A stretch of DNA of 64,000 nucleotides, taken from the NCBI RefSeq assembly GCF_017163935.1, contig NZ_JABVZR010000001.1, forward strand, positions 1,178,001 to 1,242,000. The letters are read 5' to 3'. Positions 47,939 through 56,617 of this stretch are shown here, piece after piece (position 1 is the stretch's first letter; each line of letters begins with the position of its first letter). The stretch is from Novosphingobium terrae (GTDB lineage Bacteria > Pseudomonadota > Alphaproteobacteria > Sphingomonadales > Sphingomonadaceae). The notes beneath the pieces were generated by a model. That model saw only the letters and a list, made by a program, of their open reading frames with translations. It was not told where the DNA came from and ran no database searches. Both the position numbers and the translations under genes were made by a program.

Positions 47939-49126
47939 ATGCAACTGGACAACCAGAGCATCGACACTCTTTCCGCCGAGGCACAGGACGACCTGCTCTC
48001 GCGCGGGTTCAACCGCCGCGATCTGGCGCGCATCGCCGCTGTTTTCGGCACGGGCGCGGCGATGGTCGCCGCCAGCGGTACGCCCGCCTGGGCCTCGGGC
48101 GGCGTGCCCGATCCGGCGCCCACCGCCAAGACGCGCATCGGCGCCAATGAATGCTGGACCGGCCCGCTGATGCCCGGCCAGGCCGCCGCCGCCAAGATGA
48201 TCAGCCAGTCGAACCGCTACTCGCCCCATGACGAGCGCGGCGATTTCATCAAGGCCGTGATGCAGGTCGAGGGCGTGCCCTATGACCATGTCGCTCCGTG
48301 GCCCGGTTCGTCGGACCCGCTGTGCCGCAGCGTGATCACCTTCTGCTCGCCCACCAAGGGGCTGGTCACCGCCGATCCCACCTTCGAGCTGGCCGGTCGC
48401 ACCGCCCAGTGGCTGGGCGCTCCGGTGAAGGCCGTGCCGCTGCTGCCCGATATGCGTCATGACGTGAAGGGCATGCTGGCCGCCAACCCCAACGCTGGTC
48501 TCTACTATATCTGCACGCCCAACAACCCGACCGGCACGATCACCCCGATCGCCGACATCGAATGGCTGCTGCAGAACAAGCCTGCCGGTTCGATGGTGCT
48601 GGTGGATGAGGCCTACACCCATTTCGCGGGCGTGCCGGTCGCCTCCAAGCTGATCATGAAGTATCCCGACCTGATCGTGATGCGCACCTTCTCGAAGATC
48701 TTCGGCATGGCGGGCATGCGCATGGGCTTCATCATGACCCAGCCCGAGAACATCGCCAAGATGATGCGTTATGACGGCGGCATGCAGTCCGGCGCTCTGC
48801 CGCTGCCTTCGCTGGTCTGCGCCACGGCCAGCCTGCTCGACGCGCAGGGCATCGCCAAGCGCAAGGCCGAGATGGAGGTGGCCCGCGCCTATGCTCTGGA
48901 CGCGCTGAAGAAGAAGGGCATCAAGACGATGCCGACCCAGGCCAACATGTTCATGGTCGAATGGGGCAACAAGACCGCCAAGGAGATGCAGGCCAAGTTC
49001 CGCACGCAAAGCGTGGAAATCGGTCGCAGCTGGCCGATCTGGCCCAATGTGTCGCGCATCACCGTGGGCTCGATGGACGATATGAAGAACTTCGCTCTGG
49101 CGCTGGATAAGGTGTGGGTTGCCTGA
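47939..49126 (+). CDS. HisC-like PLP aminotransferase with a Tat signal
   Basis: This is a fold-type I aminotransferase of 395 residues, closest in motif pattern to histidinol-phosphate aminotransferase: CTPNNPTGT, LVDEAYTHFAG and the PLP lysine Lys 253 in RTFSKIFGMAGMRMGF. The N-terminus is unusual: residues 20-53 read LSRGFNRRDLARIAAVFGTG followed by AAMVAASGTPAWASG, a twin-arginine signal with Ala-x-Ala-like cleavage near 52. Export to the periplasm as a folded holoenzyme is therefore likely. Its substrate is unknown. It is flanked by two strong terminators and is a single-gene unit. Confidence 0.88.
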   Translation: MQLDNQSIDTLSAEAQDDLLSRGFNRRDLARIAAVFGTGAAMVAASGTPAWASGGVPDPAPTAKTRIGANECWTGPLMPGQAAAAKMISQSNRYSPHDERGDFIKAVMQVEGVPYDHVAPWPGSSDPLCRSVITFCSPTKGLVTADPTFELAGRTAQWLGAPVKAVPLLPDMRHDVKGMLAANPNAGLYYICTPNNPTGTITPIADIEWLLQNKPAGSMVLVDEAYTHFAGVPVASKLIMKYPDLIVMRTFSKIFGMAGMRMGFIMTQPENIAKMMRYDGGMQSGALPLPSLVCATASLLDAQGIAKRKAEMEVARAYALDALKKKGIKTMPTQANMFMVEWGNKTAKEMQAKFRTQSVEIGRSWPIWPNVSRITVGSMDDMKNFALALDKVWVA

Positions 49127-49158
49127 TGTGACCTGATCCTTTCACGGCTGCCGATGAG

Positions 49159-49188
49159 GGCCGCTTCCTTCGGGAAGCGGCCTTTTTT
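49159..49188 (+). terminator. Intrinsic terminator of the aminotransferase gene
   Basis: GGCCGCTTCC-TTCG-GGAAGCGGCC followed by TTTTTT, a perfect 10-bp stem with a stable TTCG tetraloop. Confidence 0.95.
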
Positions 49189-49221
49189 GTTTGCGGGGAA
49201 GGGAAAGGGAGAAAGAGAAAT

Positions 49222-49580
49222 GCGAGGGTGTTACACCCTCGCGCTCCCGGGTTCTGTCGGCGTCGGCGCTGAGGGTTCGGCCTTGAGGGAGGTCGCGGCG
49301 TGGCGGCTGTGGCACTTCGGCGGAGGAAATGTCTGCCGATTTGCCTTTGGTGCGGCAGCAGGCAGGGTTAAGCGGCCTTAGGGAGGGGGGAGGTGGGGCA
49401 ACCTTCAGTCACACCACAGCGCCGCAGGCAGCCTTATCAGACAGGTCTACCGAGAGGGGTGGAGTTCTCCTGCCTGCGGTGCTCTATGCTGCGCAGGTGG
49501 AGAGGCTGGGCACCAGGATCGGGAACCACTACCCCATCGCCGGAAGACGGAACGGGAGCGCGAGGGGGTAACCCCCTCGC
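49222..49580 (+). repeat. Intergenic hairpin-bounded repeat, copy 7 (enlarged)
   Basis: The ends match copy 5 (GCGAGGGTGTTACACCCTCG from 49222, GCGAGGGGGTAACCCCCTCG from 49560) with GCTCCC and GGGAGC inside. The middle is about 125 bp longer, with extra G-rich sequence before the GCCGCAGGC ... GCCTGCGGT pair. It occupies the 551-bp gap between the aminotransferase and the convergent TonB receptor, which has no gene. Confidence 0.85.
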
Positions 49581-49622
49581 ATCTTCCCTTCTCCCTTCAA
49601 CCTCCCCGAAGCGCACACAAAA

Positions 49623-49650
49623 GAACGCCGCCGGTTTCCCGACGGCGTTC
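49623..49650 (-). terminator. Intrinsic terminator of the TonB receptor gene
   Basis: On the minus strand GAACGCCGTCGG-GAAA-CCGGCGGCGTTC, a 12-bp stem with one mismatch, followed by TTTTG. It lies 27 bp after the receptor stop. Confidence 0.85.
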
Positions 49651-49676
49651 CCTCCCTCATGGATGAAGTTAGAGGC

Positions 49677-52304
49677 TTACCACTTCACGGTCACGCGCCC
49701 GTAGTAGGACCCGCCGTTGATGCCGTAGGGCGAGAAGGACGGGTACTGCGTGGCATAGCTGGACGAACCCGAGGCCAGGTAGCCCGCGCGGATCGCTTCG
49801 TAGCTGATCTTGGTGGGGTAGTGGTTGGTCAGGTTGTTGGCGCCCACGGCCAGCTTCACGTTCTTGAACAGGTCGTAGTCCAGTTCCAGATCGGTGATGA
49901 AGGCGGCCTTGATATGCTCGCGGAAGTCCGCGCCCGAGGTGGCGGTCGTCAGCAGGGCCGAGGCCGAGTAGAAGCTCTCGCGCAGGTTGGCGCTGAACTT
50001 GCCCACCTTCCAGAATCCGCCCAGCGTGGCGCGGAACTTGGGGGTGGTGTCCTGCAGGTTCGACACGTCATAGCGCGAGATCAGCGCCGAGGCGGTCGGG
50101 TTGGTGGTGCTGGTGTAGAGGGCCGAGGGCAGTGCCGCGATCTTCTGCACCTTGTTGTCATTGTAGTTGGCCGAGAGCGACCAGTCCACGCGGCCAAGGC
50201 CGGCGGGCAGTTCGGTGGGGTAGGTGGCCATGAAATCGATGCCGCGGGTGCGCATGTCCACGCCATTGGCAAAGGTCTGCACCGCGACCGAGCCGGAGGT
50301 GTTGAAGCCGCCGGTGCCGGTGTTGGTCTGGATGTAGCTGGGGATCGCGCCGCCCAGCGCGGTGGAGACCGCATTATACACCGCCGACTGGTTGTAGAGA
50401 TTGTAGAGATCCTGGCTGTAGTTGGCGACGCAGCCCGACAGGGTGGGGCTGGTGCCTGCCGCATTGTAGTAGGTCGAGGGGCAGTAGCTGCCGCGGAAGC
50501 CATAGAAGCTGGAGGAGATGATGATGCGGTTGCGGATCGTCGTCTGATAGGCGTCGATGGTGATGGTCAGCTTGGGCAGCGGGTTGAGCACGAGGCCGGC
50601 GCTGAAGCTGGTCGACTTTTCAGGCTTCAGGCCCGAGAAGCCGAGCGACTGTGCCGCCGCCGAGTTGGCCTGAAGCACGCCGCTGATGCTGCTGGGGCCC
50701 ACGTTGATGCCCGAGTAATATTCCTCGGCCAGGGTGGGGGCGCGGAAGCCGGTCGACACCGTGCCGCGGATGGCGACAGCGGGAGTGAAGTCGTAACGGC
50801 TGGTCAGCTTGAAGACGGTGGTGTCGCCAAAGTCGCTGAAGTGCTCGTGGCGGACCGCGCCATCGACCAGCCACTTGTCGACGGGCTTGATGCTGAGGTC
50901 GAGATATTGCGCGAAGTTGCGGCGGCTGTGGTAGCTGGCGTTGGTGGGGCCGTAGCCGAAGAACGACTGCGCGCCGCCGCCATAGTAGGACGCGGGGTCA
51001 CCGGCCTTGATCTGGTAGCTTTCACGGCGATATTCCAGACCAGCCGCGATGTTGAGCGGCCCGGCCAGACCCACATCGACCGAGCGCGTCAGATCGAGCG
51101 TGCTGTCCCACATGGTCGTGGCGAAATCGCCGTTGTGGAACTGGGTGGGGGTGACGCCATAGGCCTTGTAGTATTCGGCGTTGGCCGAATCCTGCGTGTT
51201 GACGCCGATCTGATCCTTGGAGAACTGGGTGGCCAGATCGAAATGCGTGTCGCTGATCGCGCCCTTGAAGCCGCCGGTGACCTGATAGTCGGTTTCCTCG
51301 ATCTCTTCGAGCGGCGAGAAGCCGGTGGAGAACAGCGGCACGCCCGCTGCGCTGACCACCTGAGCGGGGGTGCGATAGTTCTCGAAAGCGCGGGCGATCT
51401 TCTTGCCGTAGCTGCCGAAGCTGTAGACTTCGAAATCGCTCCATTCGTAACCGGCATTGTAGCTGGCCACGGTCTGCTTCACTTCGGGGTCGCCCGAGAT
51501 GCGGTTGACATAGGGATAGTTGGCCGCCGAGGTCAGCGCCGGATATTTGGCCAGATTGCCCACGGCGGTGGCATTGCTGCCGGACACGCGGGGATCGATA
51601 TCGCCGCGGAAGCTGTGCGCCTTGTATTTGGTTTCGGCGGTGATGTTCAGATACATGCCTTCGGTCGGCTCGATGCCGATGTTGCCCGAAATGTCGTAAT
51701 TGCCGCCGCCCTGGTCCATATAGTGGCCGCCGGTGACGTTCAGCACGCCGCCATGGTTGGCCTTCTTCTGGATGAAGTTGACGACGCCCGCGATGGCGTC
51801 CGTGCCATATTGCGCGGCCGCGCCATCGGTCAGCACTTCGACGTGATCGACCGAGTCAGACAGGATGTAGCTGGTGTCAGGCGCGGCGCCACCGCCGAAA
51901 GGACCGCCCGAGACGTTGAGGTTGGCGGTGCCGTGACGGCGCTTGCCGTTGACGAGGATCAGCGTGTGGTTGGGCGACAGGCCGCGCAGTTTCATGGCGG
52001 GGCTGAGCGCGGCAAGATCGCTGCCGAAGCCCTGCGCCTGGATCTGCGGCAGGTTCTGCGCCAGGCTCTGGATCATGTCGGGCGAGCCGGTGCGCTTGAG
52101 CATGTCACTGCCCAGAATCTGGATCGGCGCCGGGCTGTCGGCGGCCTTCATGCCGGTGGTGCGCGTGCCGGTCACGATGATCGCACCGCCTTCGTCATCC
52201 CCCGCAGCGGCGGCGGCAGGTGCAGGTGCGGGCGCGGCCATGGCGGGCAGAGCGTAAGCTCCGGCGATCACCAGTGCCAGCATCGAAGTCGTCGTCTTTT
52301 TCAT
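49677..52304 (-). CDS. TonB-dependent outer-membrane receptor
   Basis: This 875-residue outer-membrane beta-barrel transporter has a signal peptide (MKKTTTSMLALVIAGAYALP), a short Ala/Pro linker, then the TonB-box-like DEGGAIIVTGTRT. The plug domain shows APIQILGSDML, MKLRGLSPNHTLILVNGKRR and AAQYGTDAIAGVVNFIQKK, and the barrel ends in GRVTVKW with terminal aromatic. ATG 52304 follows AAAAGGGGG by 5 nt; a longer upstream frame has no signal peptide. The size and NGKRRH plug form fit the sphingomonad class often linked to carbohydrate or plant-derived substrates, but no adjacent gene hints at the ligand. Confidence 0.93.
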   Translation of the reverse strand: MKKTTTSMLALVIAGAYALPAMAAPAPAPAAAAAGDDEGGAIIVTGTRTTGMKAADSPAPIQILGSDMLKRTGSPDMIQSLAQNLPQIQAQGFGSDLAALSPAMKLRGLSPNHTLILVNGKRRHGTANLNVSGGPFGGGAAPDTSYILSDSVDHVEVLTDGAAAQYGTDAIAGVVNFIQKKANHGGVLNVTGGHYMDQGGGNYDISGNIGIEPTEGMYLNITAETKYKAHSFRGDIDPRVSGSNATAVGNLAKYPALTSAANYPYVNRISGDPEVKQTVASYNAGYEWSDFEVYSFGSYGKKIARAFENYRTPAQVVSAAGVPLFSTGFSPLEEIEETDYQVTGGFKGAISDTHFDLATQFSKDQIGVNTQDSANAEYYKAYGVTPTQFHNGDFATTMWDSTLDLTRSVDVGLAGPLNIAAGLEYRRESYQIKAGDPASYYGGGAQSFFGYGPTNASYHSRRNFAQYLDLSIKPVDKWLVDGAVRHEHFSDFGDTTVFKLTSRYDFTPAVAIRGTVSTGFRAPTLAEEYYSGINVGPSSISGVLQANSAAAQSLGFSGLKPEKSTSFSAGLVLNPLPKLTITIDAYQTTIRNRIIISSSFYGFRGSYCPSTYYNAAGTSPTLSGCVANYSQDLYNLYNQSAVYNAVSTALGGAIPSYIQTNTGTGGFNTSGSVAVQTFANGVDMRTRGIDFMATYPTELPAGLGRVDWSLSANYNDNKVQKIAALPSALYTSTTNPTASALISRYDVSNLQDTTPKFRATLGGFWKVGKFSANLRESFYSASALLTTATSGADFREHIKAAFITDLELDYDLFKNVKLAVGANNLTNHYPTKISYEAIRAGYLASGSSSYATQYPSFSPYGINGGSYYGRVTVKW

Positions 52305-53146
52305 AAAGCCCCCTTTTCTTTGCGAAATAGAGCGCTTCCAGCCATCCTCGTGTCGTCGCGATCCGTCAGTGTGCCCGCAGCTTGCGCATGGCCGGGAAGG
52401 GCCGATGCGCTCCATGTGGAGCCACCTTTGTGTCTTGCGTGTCATCTTGGCCGCGCGCTTCGCGGCAGGGCGCGCCAAGCGGGGCGACCGGCAACGGGCT
52501 TGCGGAACATTGGCATAAGGCGGGGGGAGCGAAGTCAAGGATCGCCGCCTGCGCTGAAACGGTGGAGCCGATAGAAAGAAAATCCATCATGTCCATTCGC
52601 ATCAGGCGAAGGAATATTGGCAAGCCGGGCCCTTCGGCGCCGACCATATCATATGGCGACCCTTGTTGTTGCAATGCTGTACACTCGTCCCTGAACTCTT
52701 GTGCATCATGCCCTGTCGGGTGATGCATTCGACTGCCCTTTGATGCTCAGAAGAAGCCATGAAATGCGGGGCGGGGGCATGGGGCATTTTACCACTATGG
52801 GAAAACAGGTGTGTTTTACTGGCAACAGGTGGATTTTTATGTGCTTTTTAGAAGTCCTGCCGCAGCTCTCCTAGGGCGCTGATAGGACGGGGAAGTTTTT
52901 CCCTGCGGTGATACTCTGGCCGGTGCCGGATTTTGCTGATGGGGCGTCCATCTGATTGTTTCTTTTCCTGCACGAACAGCAATGTTCCATTTTGAAACTG
53001 ATCGACTTGGTGGATGATGCGCCGGATTGCCGCATATGGACGGTTTTTTACGCCGTCTTCCGGCATTGTGGCTTCGATGCAAAACGCTTTGCCAAGCAGG
53101 CTCGTCAGCCTTATCGCGCCGCTTCCGCTTTGAACCAGGACGCACG
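52305..53146. other. 842-bp intergenic region with a lower-GC segment and a hairpin
   Basis: This lies between divergent genes (TonB receptor, minus; acyltransferase, plus). Short ORFs on both strands do not look coding. A hairpin TGCATCA-TGCCCTGTCGGG-TGATGCA sits at 52702-52727, with CCC/GGG pairing inside. Around 52780-52860 the GC content falls noticeably (runs such as GGATTTTTATGTGC). I cannot place promoters. Confidence 0.45.
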
Positions 53147-55225
53147 ATGACCACGCCGCATGTTCCCGCCCGCTACCGCCCGGATATCGACGGGCTGCGC
53201 GCGGTGGCGGTGGGCTCGGTGATCGTCTTTCACGCCTTTGCCCGCCAGCATTTCGGCGGTTTTGTCGGCGTGGACATTTTTTTCGTCATCTCCGGCTATC
53301 TGATCAGCGGCATTCTGCTGCGCGAACTGGATGAGGGCCGCTTCAGCTTCCTGCGCTTCTATGCCCGGCGGGTGAGGCGGATCTATCCCGCGCTGGTCGT
53401 GATGATGGCGGCGGTGCTGGGTTTCGGCTGGCTGGAGCTGTTCGACGCCGATTTCCACCGGCTGGCTTTGCATGTCGCGGCCAGTGCGGGCTTTATCGTC
53501 AACCTCGTCCTCTATCGCGAGGCGGGCTATTTTGACACCGCCTCGGACGCCAAGCCGCTGCTTCACCTGTGGAGCCTTGGCGTCGAGGAGCAGTTCTACA
53601 TCGTCTGGCCGGTGCTGCTGCTGATTGCGCATCGCATCGGCAAGCGGTTGGGCAGGGGCGTGGTGTGGGGCGTGCTGGCTGCGCTGATGCTGGCCAGCTT
53701 CACCCATGCGGTGCTGCTGATGCGGCACGACATCTCCGCCGCCTTTTACTGGCCCACCGCGCGCGGCTGGGAGCTGCTGGCGGGCGCTGCGCTGGCGCTG
53801 GCTCATGCGCGTGGGGCGGCCCTTCAGCCGCGTCCTGCCATCGCCGCTGCTTTGGGCGCGGCGGGAGCGGCGGCGATCGCGGCCAGCCTGATCTTCGTCA
53901 CCGCCGAAAAGCCCTTTCCCGGCTGGAACGCTGTGCCTGCCGTGGCGGGCGCGGTGCTGCTGCTGGCAGCGGGGCCGGGCGGCTGGGTCAATCGCTGGCT
54001 GCTGGGGCTGGCGCCAATGCGCTGGGTGGGCGCGATCAGCTATCCGCTCTATCTCTGGCACTGGCCGCTGCTGGCCTATGCCGCCATCGCCGGTTTCGAC
54101 AGTGTAACGGCCCGCGCCATCGCCATGGGCGCCGCCGTGTTGCTGGCATGGCTGACGATGCGGCTGGTGGAAGAGCCTTTGCGCTTTGGCAGTCGTCCGG
54201 GGGTCAAGCTGTGGGGTCTGATCACGGCCATGGCGGCGCTGGGCCTCTTCGGTCTCTGGGCATGGGGGGTATGGGGGCACAAGCCGCTGCCCTCTTACAC
54301 CGCTGATCGCACCGCCGCCTTTGCCCATCAGCTCAACTGGCAGACGCCGGTGGGCAGTGCGGATCAGAAGGCCGCCTGCTACCGCCTGATGCCCGGGCGT
54401 GTCGGCATGGCACATCCGTCGCAGAATGATTTCTGCTACCTGCTGCATGACGGCAAGCCCGATGTGGCGATGATCGGCGACTCGCTCAACCTCAGCCTGT
54501 TTCCGGGCATGGCGCATGTCACGCATCACAATCTGCTGCTCGCCTCGGCCAGCGAGGCGGCGCCTTTCTACGACTCCCGCACCACCGACTGGCCCGACCG
54601 CAGCCGGCTGGGCAATTACCGCCTGACCAATCAGGCGCTGGATTTCGCCATCGCCTCGCGCTCGATCCGGGTGGTGCTGCTCTCCTATCTCAATGCTGAC
54701 CGGCTCTTCACGCCAAGCTCGGGCCATTACATCCAGGATATGCGCGGCACTGAAGACACGGACGTCAACGATGGCGAGCATGTCGAGGTGGCCGCCAATC
54801 CCGCCGTCGATGGCCCCGCCACGATGGAGGCCGCGATGCGCCGCACGCTCACCAGGCTGAGGCAGGCGCATAAGCAGGTGATCGTGATCTTCCCCAACCG
54901 CCGCATGAGCTTCAATCCGGCCAGTTGCCTCGACCGGCTGCGGCCCGTCCACGCCGCCACGGTCAACGATCTCTGCGCGGTGCCCGATCATGACGAGAAT
55001 GCCCGGCGCCGTCAGGCCTATGTCACGCGGGTGGAAAAGATCGTTCGCTCCTACCCCAATGTGACGCTGTTCGATGCCTCTGCGCCGCTGTGCGAGGGCG
55101 GGCTGTGCTATGCCATGCGCAACGGACATATGCTCTATCGCGACGATCTGCATGTTTCGGAAGAAGGGGCGGCGCTGATCGCTCCGGGGCTGGAACAGGC
55201 GATCGATACGGCCATGAAGCGTTAA
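53147..55225 (+). CDS. OafA-like acyltransferase with SGNH domain
   Basis: This 692-residue membrane acyltransferase has a N-terminal acyltransferase-3 domain with about ten helices (YRPDIDGLRAVAVGSVIVFH, GVDIFFVISGYLISG, LWSLGVEEQFYIVWP), followed by a periplasmic SGNH domain (VAMIGDSLNLSLFPGM and the C-terminal Asp-His block around DDLHVSEEGAALI). Such proteins O-acetylate lipopolysaccharide, peptidoglycan or exopolysaccharide. ATG 53147 follows AGGA by 6 nt. No polysaccharide genes are adjacent. Confidence 0.93.
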   Translation: MTTPHVPARYRPDIDGLRAVAVGSVIVFHAFARQHFGGFVGVDIFFVISGYLISGILLRELDEGRFSFLRFYARRVRRIYPALVVMMAAVLGFGWLELFDADFHRLALHVAASAGFIVNLVLYREAGYFDTASDAKPLLHLWSLGVEEQFYIVWPVLLLIAHRIGKRLGRGVVWGVLAALMLASFTHAVLLMRHDISAAFYWPTARGWELLAGAALALAHARGAALQPRPAIAAALGAAGAAAIAASLIFVTAEKPFPGWNAVPAVAGAVLLLAAGPGGWVNRWLLGLAPMRWVGAISYPLYLWHWPLLAYAAIAGFDSVTARAIAMGAAVLLAWLTMRLVEEPLRFGSRPGVKLWGLITAMAALGLFGLWAWGVWGHKPLPSYTADRTAAFAHQLNWQTPVGSADQKAACYRLMPGRVGMAHPSQNDFCYLLHDGKPDVAMIGDSLNLSLFPGMAHVTHHNLLLASASEAAPFYDSRTTDWPDRSRLGNYRLTNQALDFAIASRSIRVVLLSYLNADRLFTPSSGHYIQDMRGTEDTDVNDGEHVEVAANPAVDGPATMEAAMRRTLTRLRQAHKQVIVIFPNRRMSFNPASCLDRLRPVHAATVNDLCAVPDHDENARRRQAYVTRVEKIVRSYPNVTLFDASAPLCEGGLCYAMRNGHMLYRDDLHVSEEGAALIAPGLEQAIDTAMKR

Positions 55226-55315
55226 GCTGATTTCGGCTATCGCAAGCGGGTGTTCGACTGAGGAACCCCCGGGAAGAGCCTCGTTAGGACCAAAGCCGCA
55301 TGGGTCAAAGCGCTC

Positions 55316-55355
55316 TGGACGATTCGTGCATCATGGACTATATACCGCTCGGTAT
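55316..55355 (+). promoter_or_regulatory. Promoter with autoregulatory operator of the TetR gene
   Basis: TGGACG (55316-55321), a 17-bp spacer and TATATA (55339-55344) form a good sigma-70-like promoter. The palindrome ATACCGCTCGGTAT (55342-55355) overlaps the -10 box and the expected start point. The same motif with one change lies at the efflux promoter (56200-56213). Confidence 0.8.
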
Positions 55356-55989
55356 GGAAAGCATCGAAGACAGCGTCGCAATGATCGAGCCGGTTGCTCC
55401 CACCCGTAGGCGGCCGCGCCAGTTCTGCCCTGATGAGGCGCTGACAGCGGCGCTTCAGGTGTTCTGGGCGCGTGGTTACGAAGGCGCCTCGATGGCCGAG
55501 CTGACCGAGGCGATGGGCATCACCAAGCCCAGCCTGTATGCCTGTTTCGGCAATAAGGAAGCGTTGTTCTACAAGGCGCTCGACCTCTATGAGCGGGACA
55601 AGCTGGCCTATGTGCAAAAGGCGCTGGTGGCGCCGACCGCCAAGGGCGTGGCCGAACAGTTCCTGCGCGGCGCGCTGGCATTGCAGACCGGCACCACCGA
55701 TCCGCGCTGCTGCCTTGGTGTGATCAGCGCTGTGGCCTGCACGACTCAGGCCGACTCGATCAAGCATGAGGTGATGGCGCGCCAGGAATCCTCCAGCCGG
55801 GCGATCATCGAACGCTTCCGCCGCGCCAAGGAAGAGGGCGACCTGCCCGAGGGTGTGGAGCCTGAAGCCTTGCAGGCCTATCTCTCCGCCGTGCTTCAGG
55901 GCATGGGCGTGCAGGCCAGCTCCGGTGCCTGCCGTGAACAGCTGGCGCAGCTGGTCGAGACCACGCTGGCGCTCTGGCCGGGCCGTTAA
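55354..55989 (+). CDS. TetR/AcrR-family repressor of the efflux operon
   Basis: This 211-residue regulator has a N-terminal TetR helix-turn-helix (ALTAALQVFWARGYEGASMA, then MGITKPSLYACFGNKEALF) and a C-terminal ligand-binding domain containing CCLGVISAVACTT. It lies upstream of the RND efflux genes on the same strand. ATG 55354 begins within the operator palindrome and would give an almost leaderless mRNA. ATG 55381 is a reasonable alternative without a clear binding site. The frame upstream to 55300 includes the promoter and is rejected. Confidence 0.9.
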   Translation: MESIEDSVAMIEPVAPTRRRPRQFCPDEALTAALQVFWARGYEGASMAELTEAMGITKPSLYACFGNKEALFYKALDLYERDKLAYVQKALVAPTAKGVAEQFLRGALALQTGTTDPRCCLGVISAVACTTQADSIKHEVMARQESSSRAIIERFRRAKEEGDLPEGVEPEALQAYLSAVLQGMGVQASSGACREQLAQLVETTLALWPGR

Positions 55990-56617
55990 GACAGCCTGTC
56001 AGACTGCTGATGGGACAGCCGGCATCGCCGGATTTGGCGCTTTCACCATGCTGTCATCCATCGGCTTTAAGCTGAGGGCAGGGGATTGCTGCCGGGCCGA
56101 GCATGGCTAATGCTATGTTTCACAACCATTCTGAACCTCAGCTGAAAAAATTACCAAGCGGTATATAAATCCGGTTGACGGTTGCGATGCAGCATTCTAT
56201 ACCGCTTGGTATTGAAGGCGTCGGGGCCCAGTCCCCCCGCTGAAGTGCAGGACCATCCCCCCGTCCCGTCCTGCCGCCCCGATGCCTTCATGCTCGCAAC
56301 ATCATGCAGGATGATGTTGCACGCGGTCCATCCTGCGCGGCCTGTCACCCATAGGGGCCGCGTGGGGAATGGGGCCGATACCGGTTCTCGTCCGGCGGCG
56401 CGCTAGCCCCCCGAAAGCGCCCCTCCGGACGGGGGGCCGGTTCAAGACAGAGTTCCCAGCTCGGCTGTCGGTGCCATGCCGTCGGCGCGGTGCCCGCCTG
56501 TGCCTTGTGGCGCGAGAGCGGGCGCTGGCGTCGTCGCGTGTCGTCCGCAGCCCTTCAACGCCGCCTCATCAAGATCCGACACATTACCGATCCGACACAA
56601 ACGCCGGAGTTCCCCCC
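55990..56617 (+). promoter_or_regulatory. Regulatory region and long leader of the RND efflux operon
   Basis: This 628-bp gap holds the efflux promoter at 56176-56204 (TTGACG, 17-bp spacer, TATACC), operator ATACCGCTTGGTAT at 56200-56213 over the -10 box and a second operator TTACCAAGCGGTAT at 56152-56165 upstream of the -35 box. The predicted leader is about 400 nt. It includes a perfect hairpin GCAACATCAT-GCAGG-ATGATGTTGC (56296-56320) and, near the ribosome binding site, a direct repeat GATCCGACACA at 56573-56583 and 56589-56599. No convincing gene lies within. Confidence 0.8.

Noticed and set aside
49659..52574. 971-codon open frame antisense to the TonB receptor
   Set aside because: The receptor has a signal peptide, plug and terminal aromatic; the antisense frame has none of these and is Gly/Val/Arg/Asp-rich.
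56369..56617. N-terminal extension of the RND adaptor
   Set aside because: The 83-residue extension is Arg/Pro-rich without homology, and the family N-terminus and binding site fit ATG 56618.
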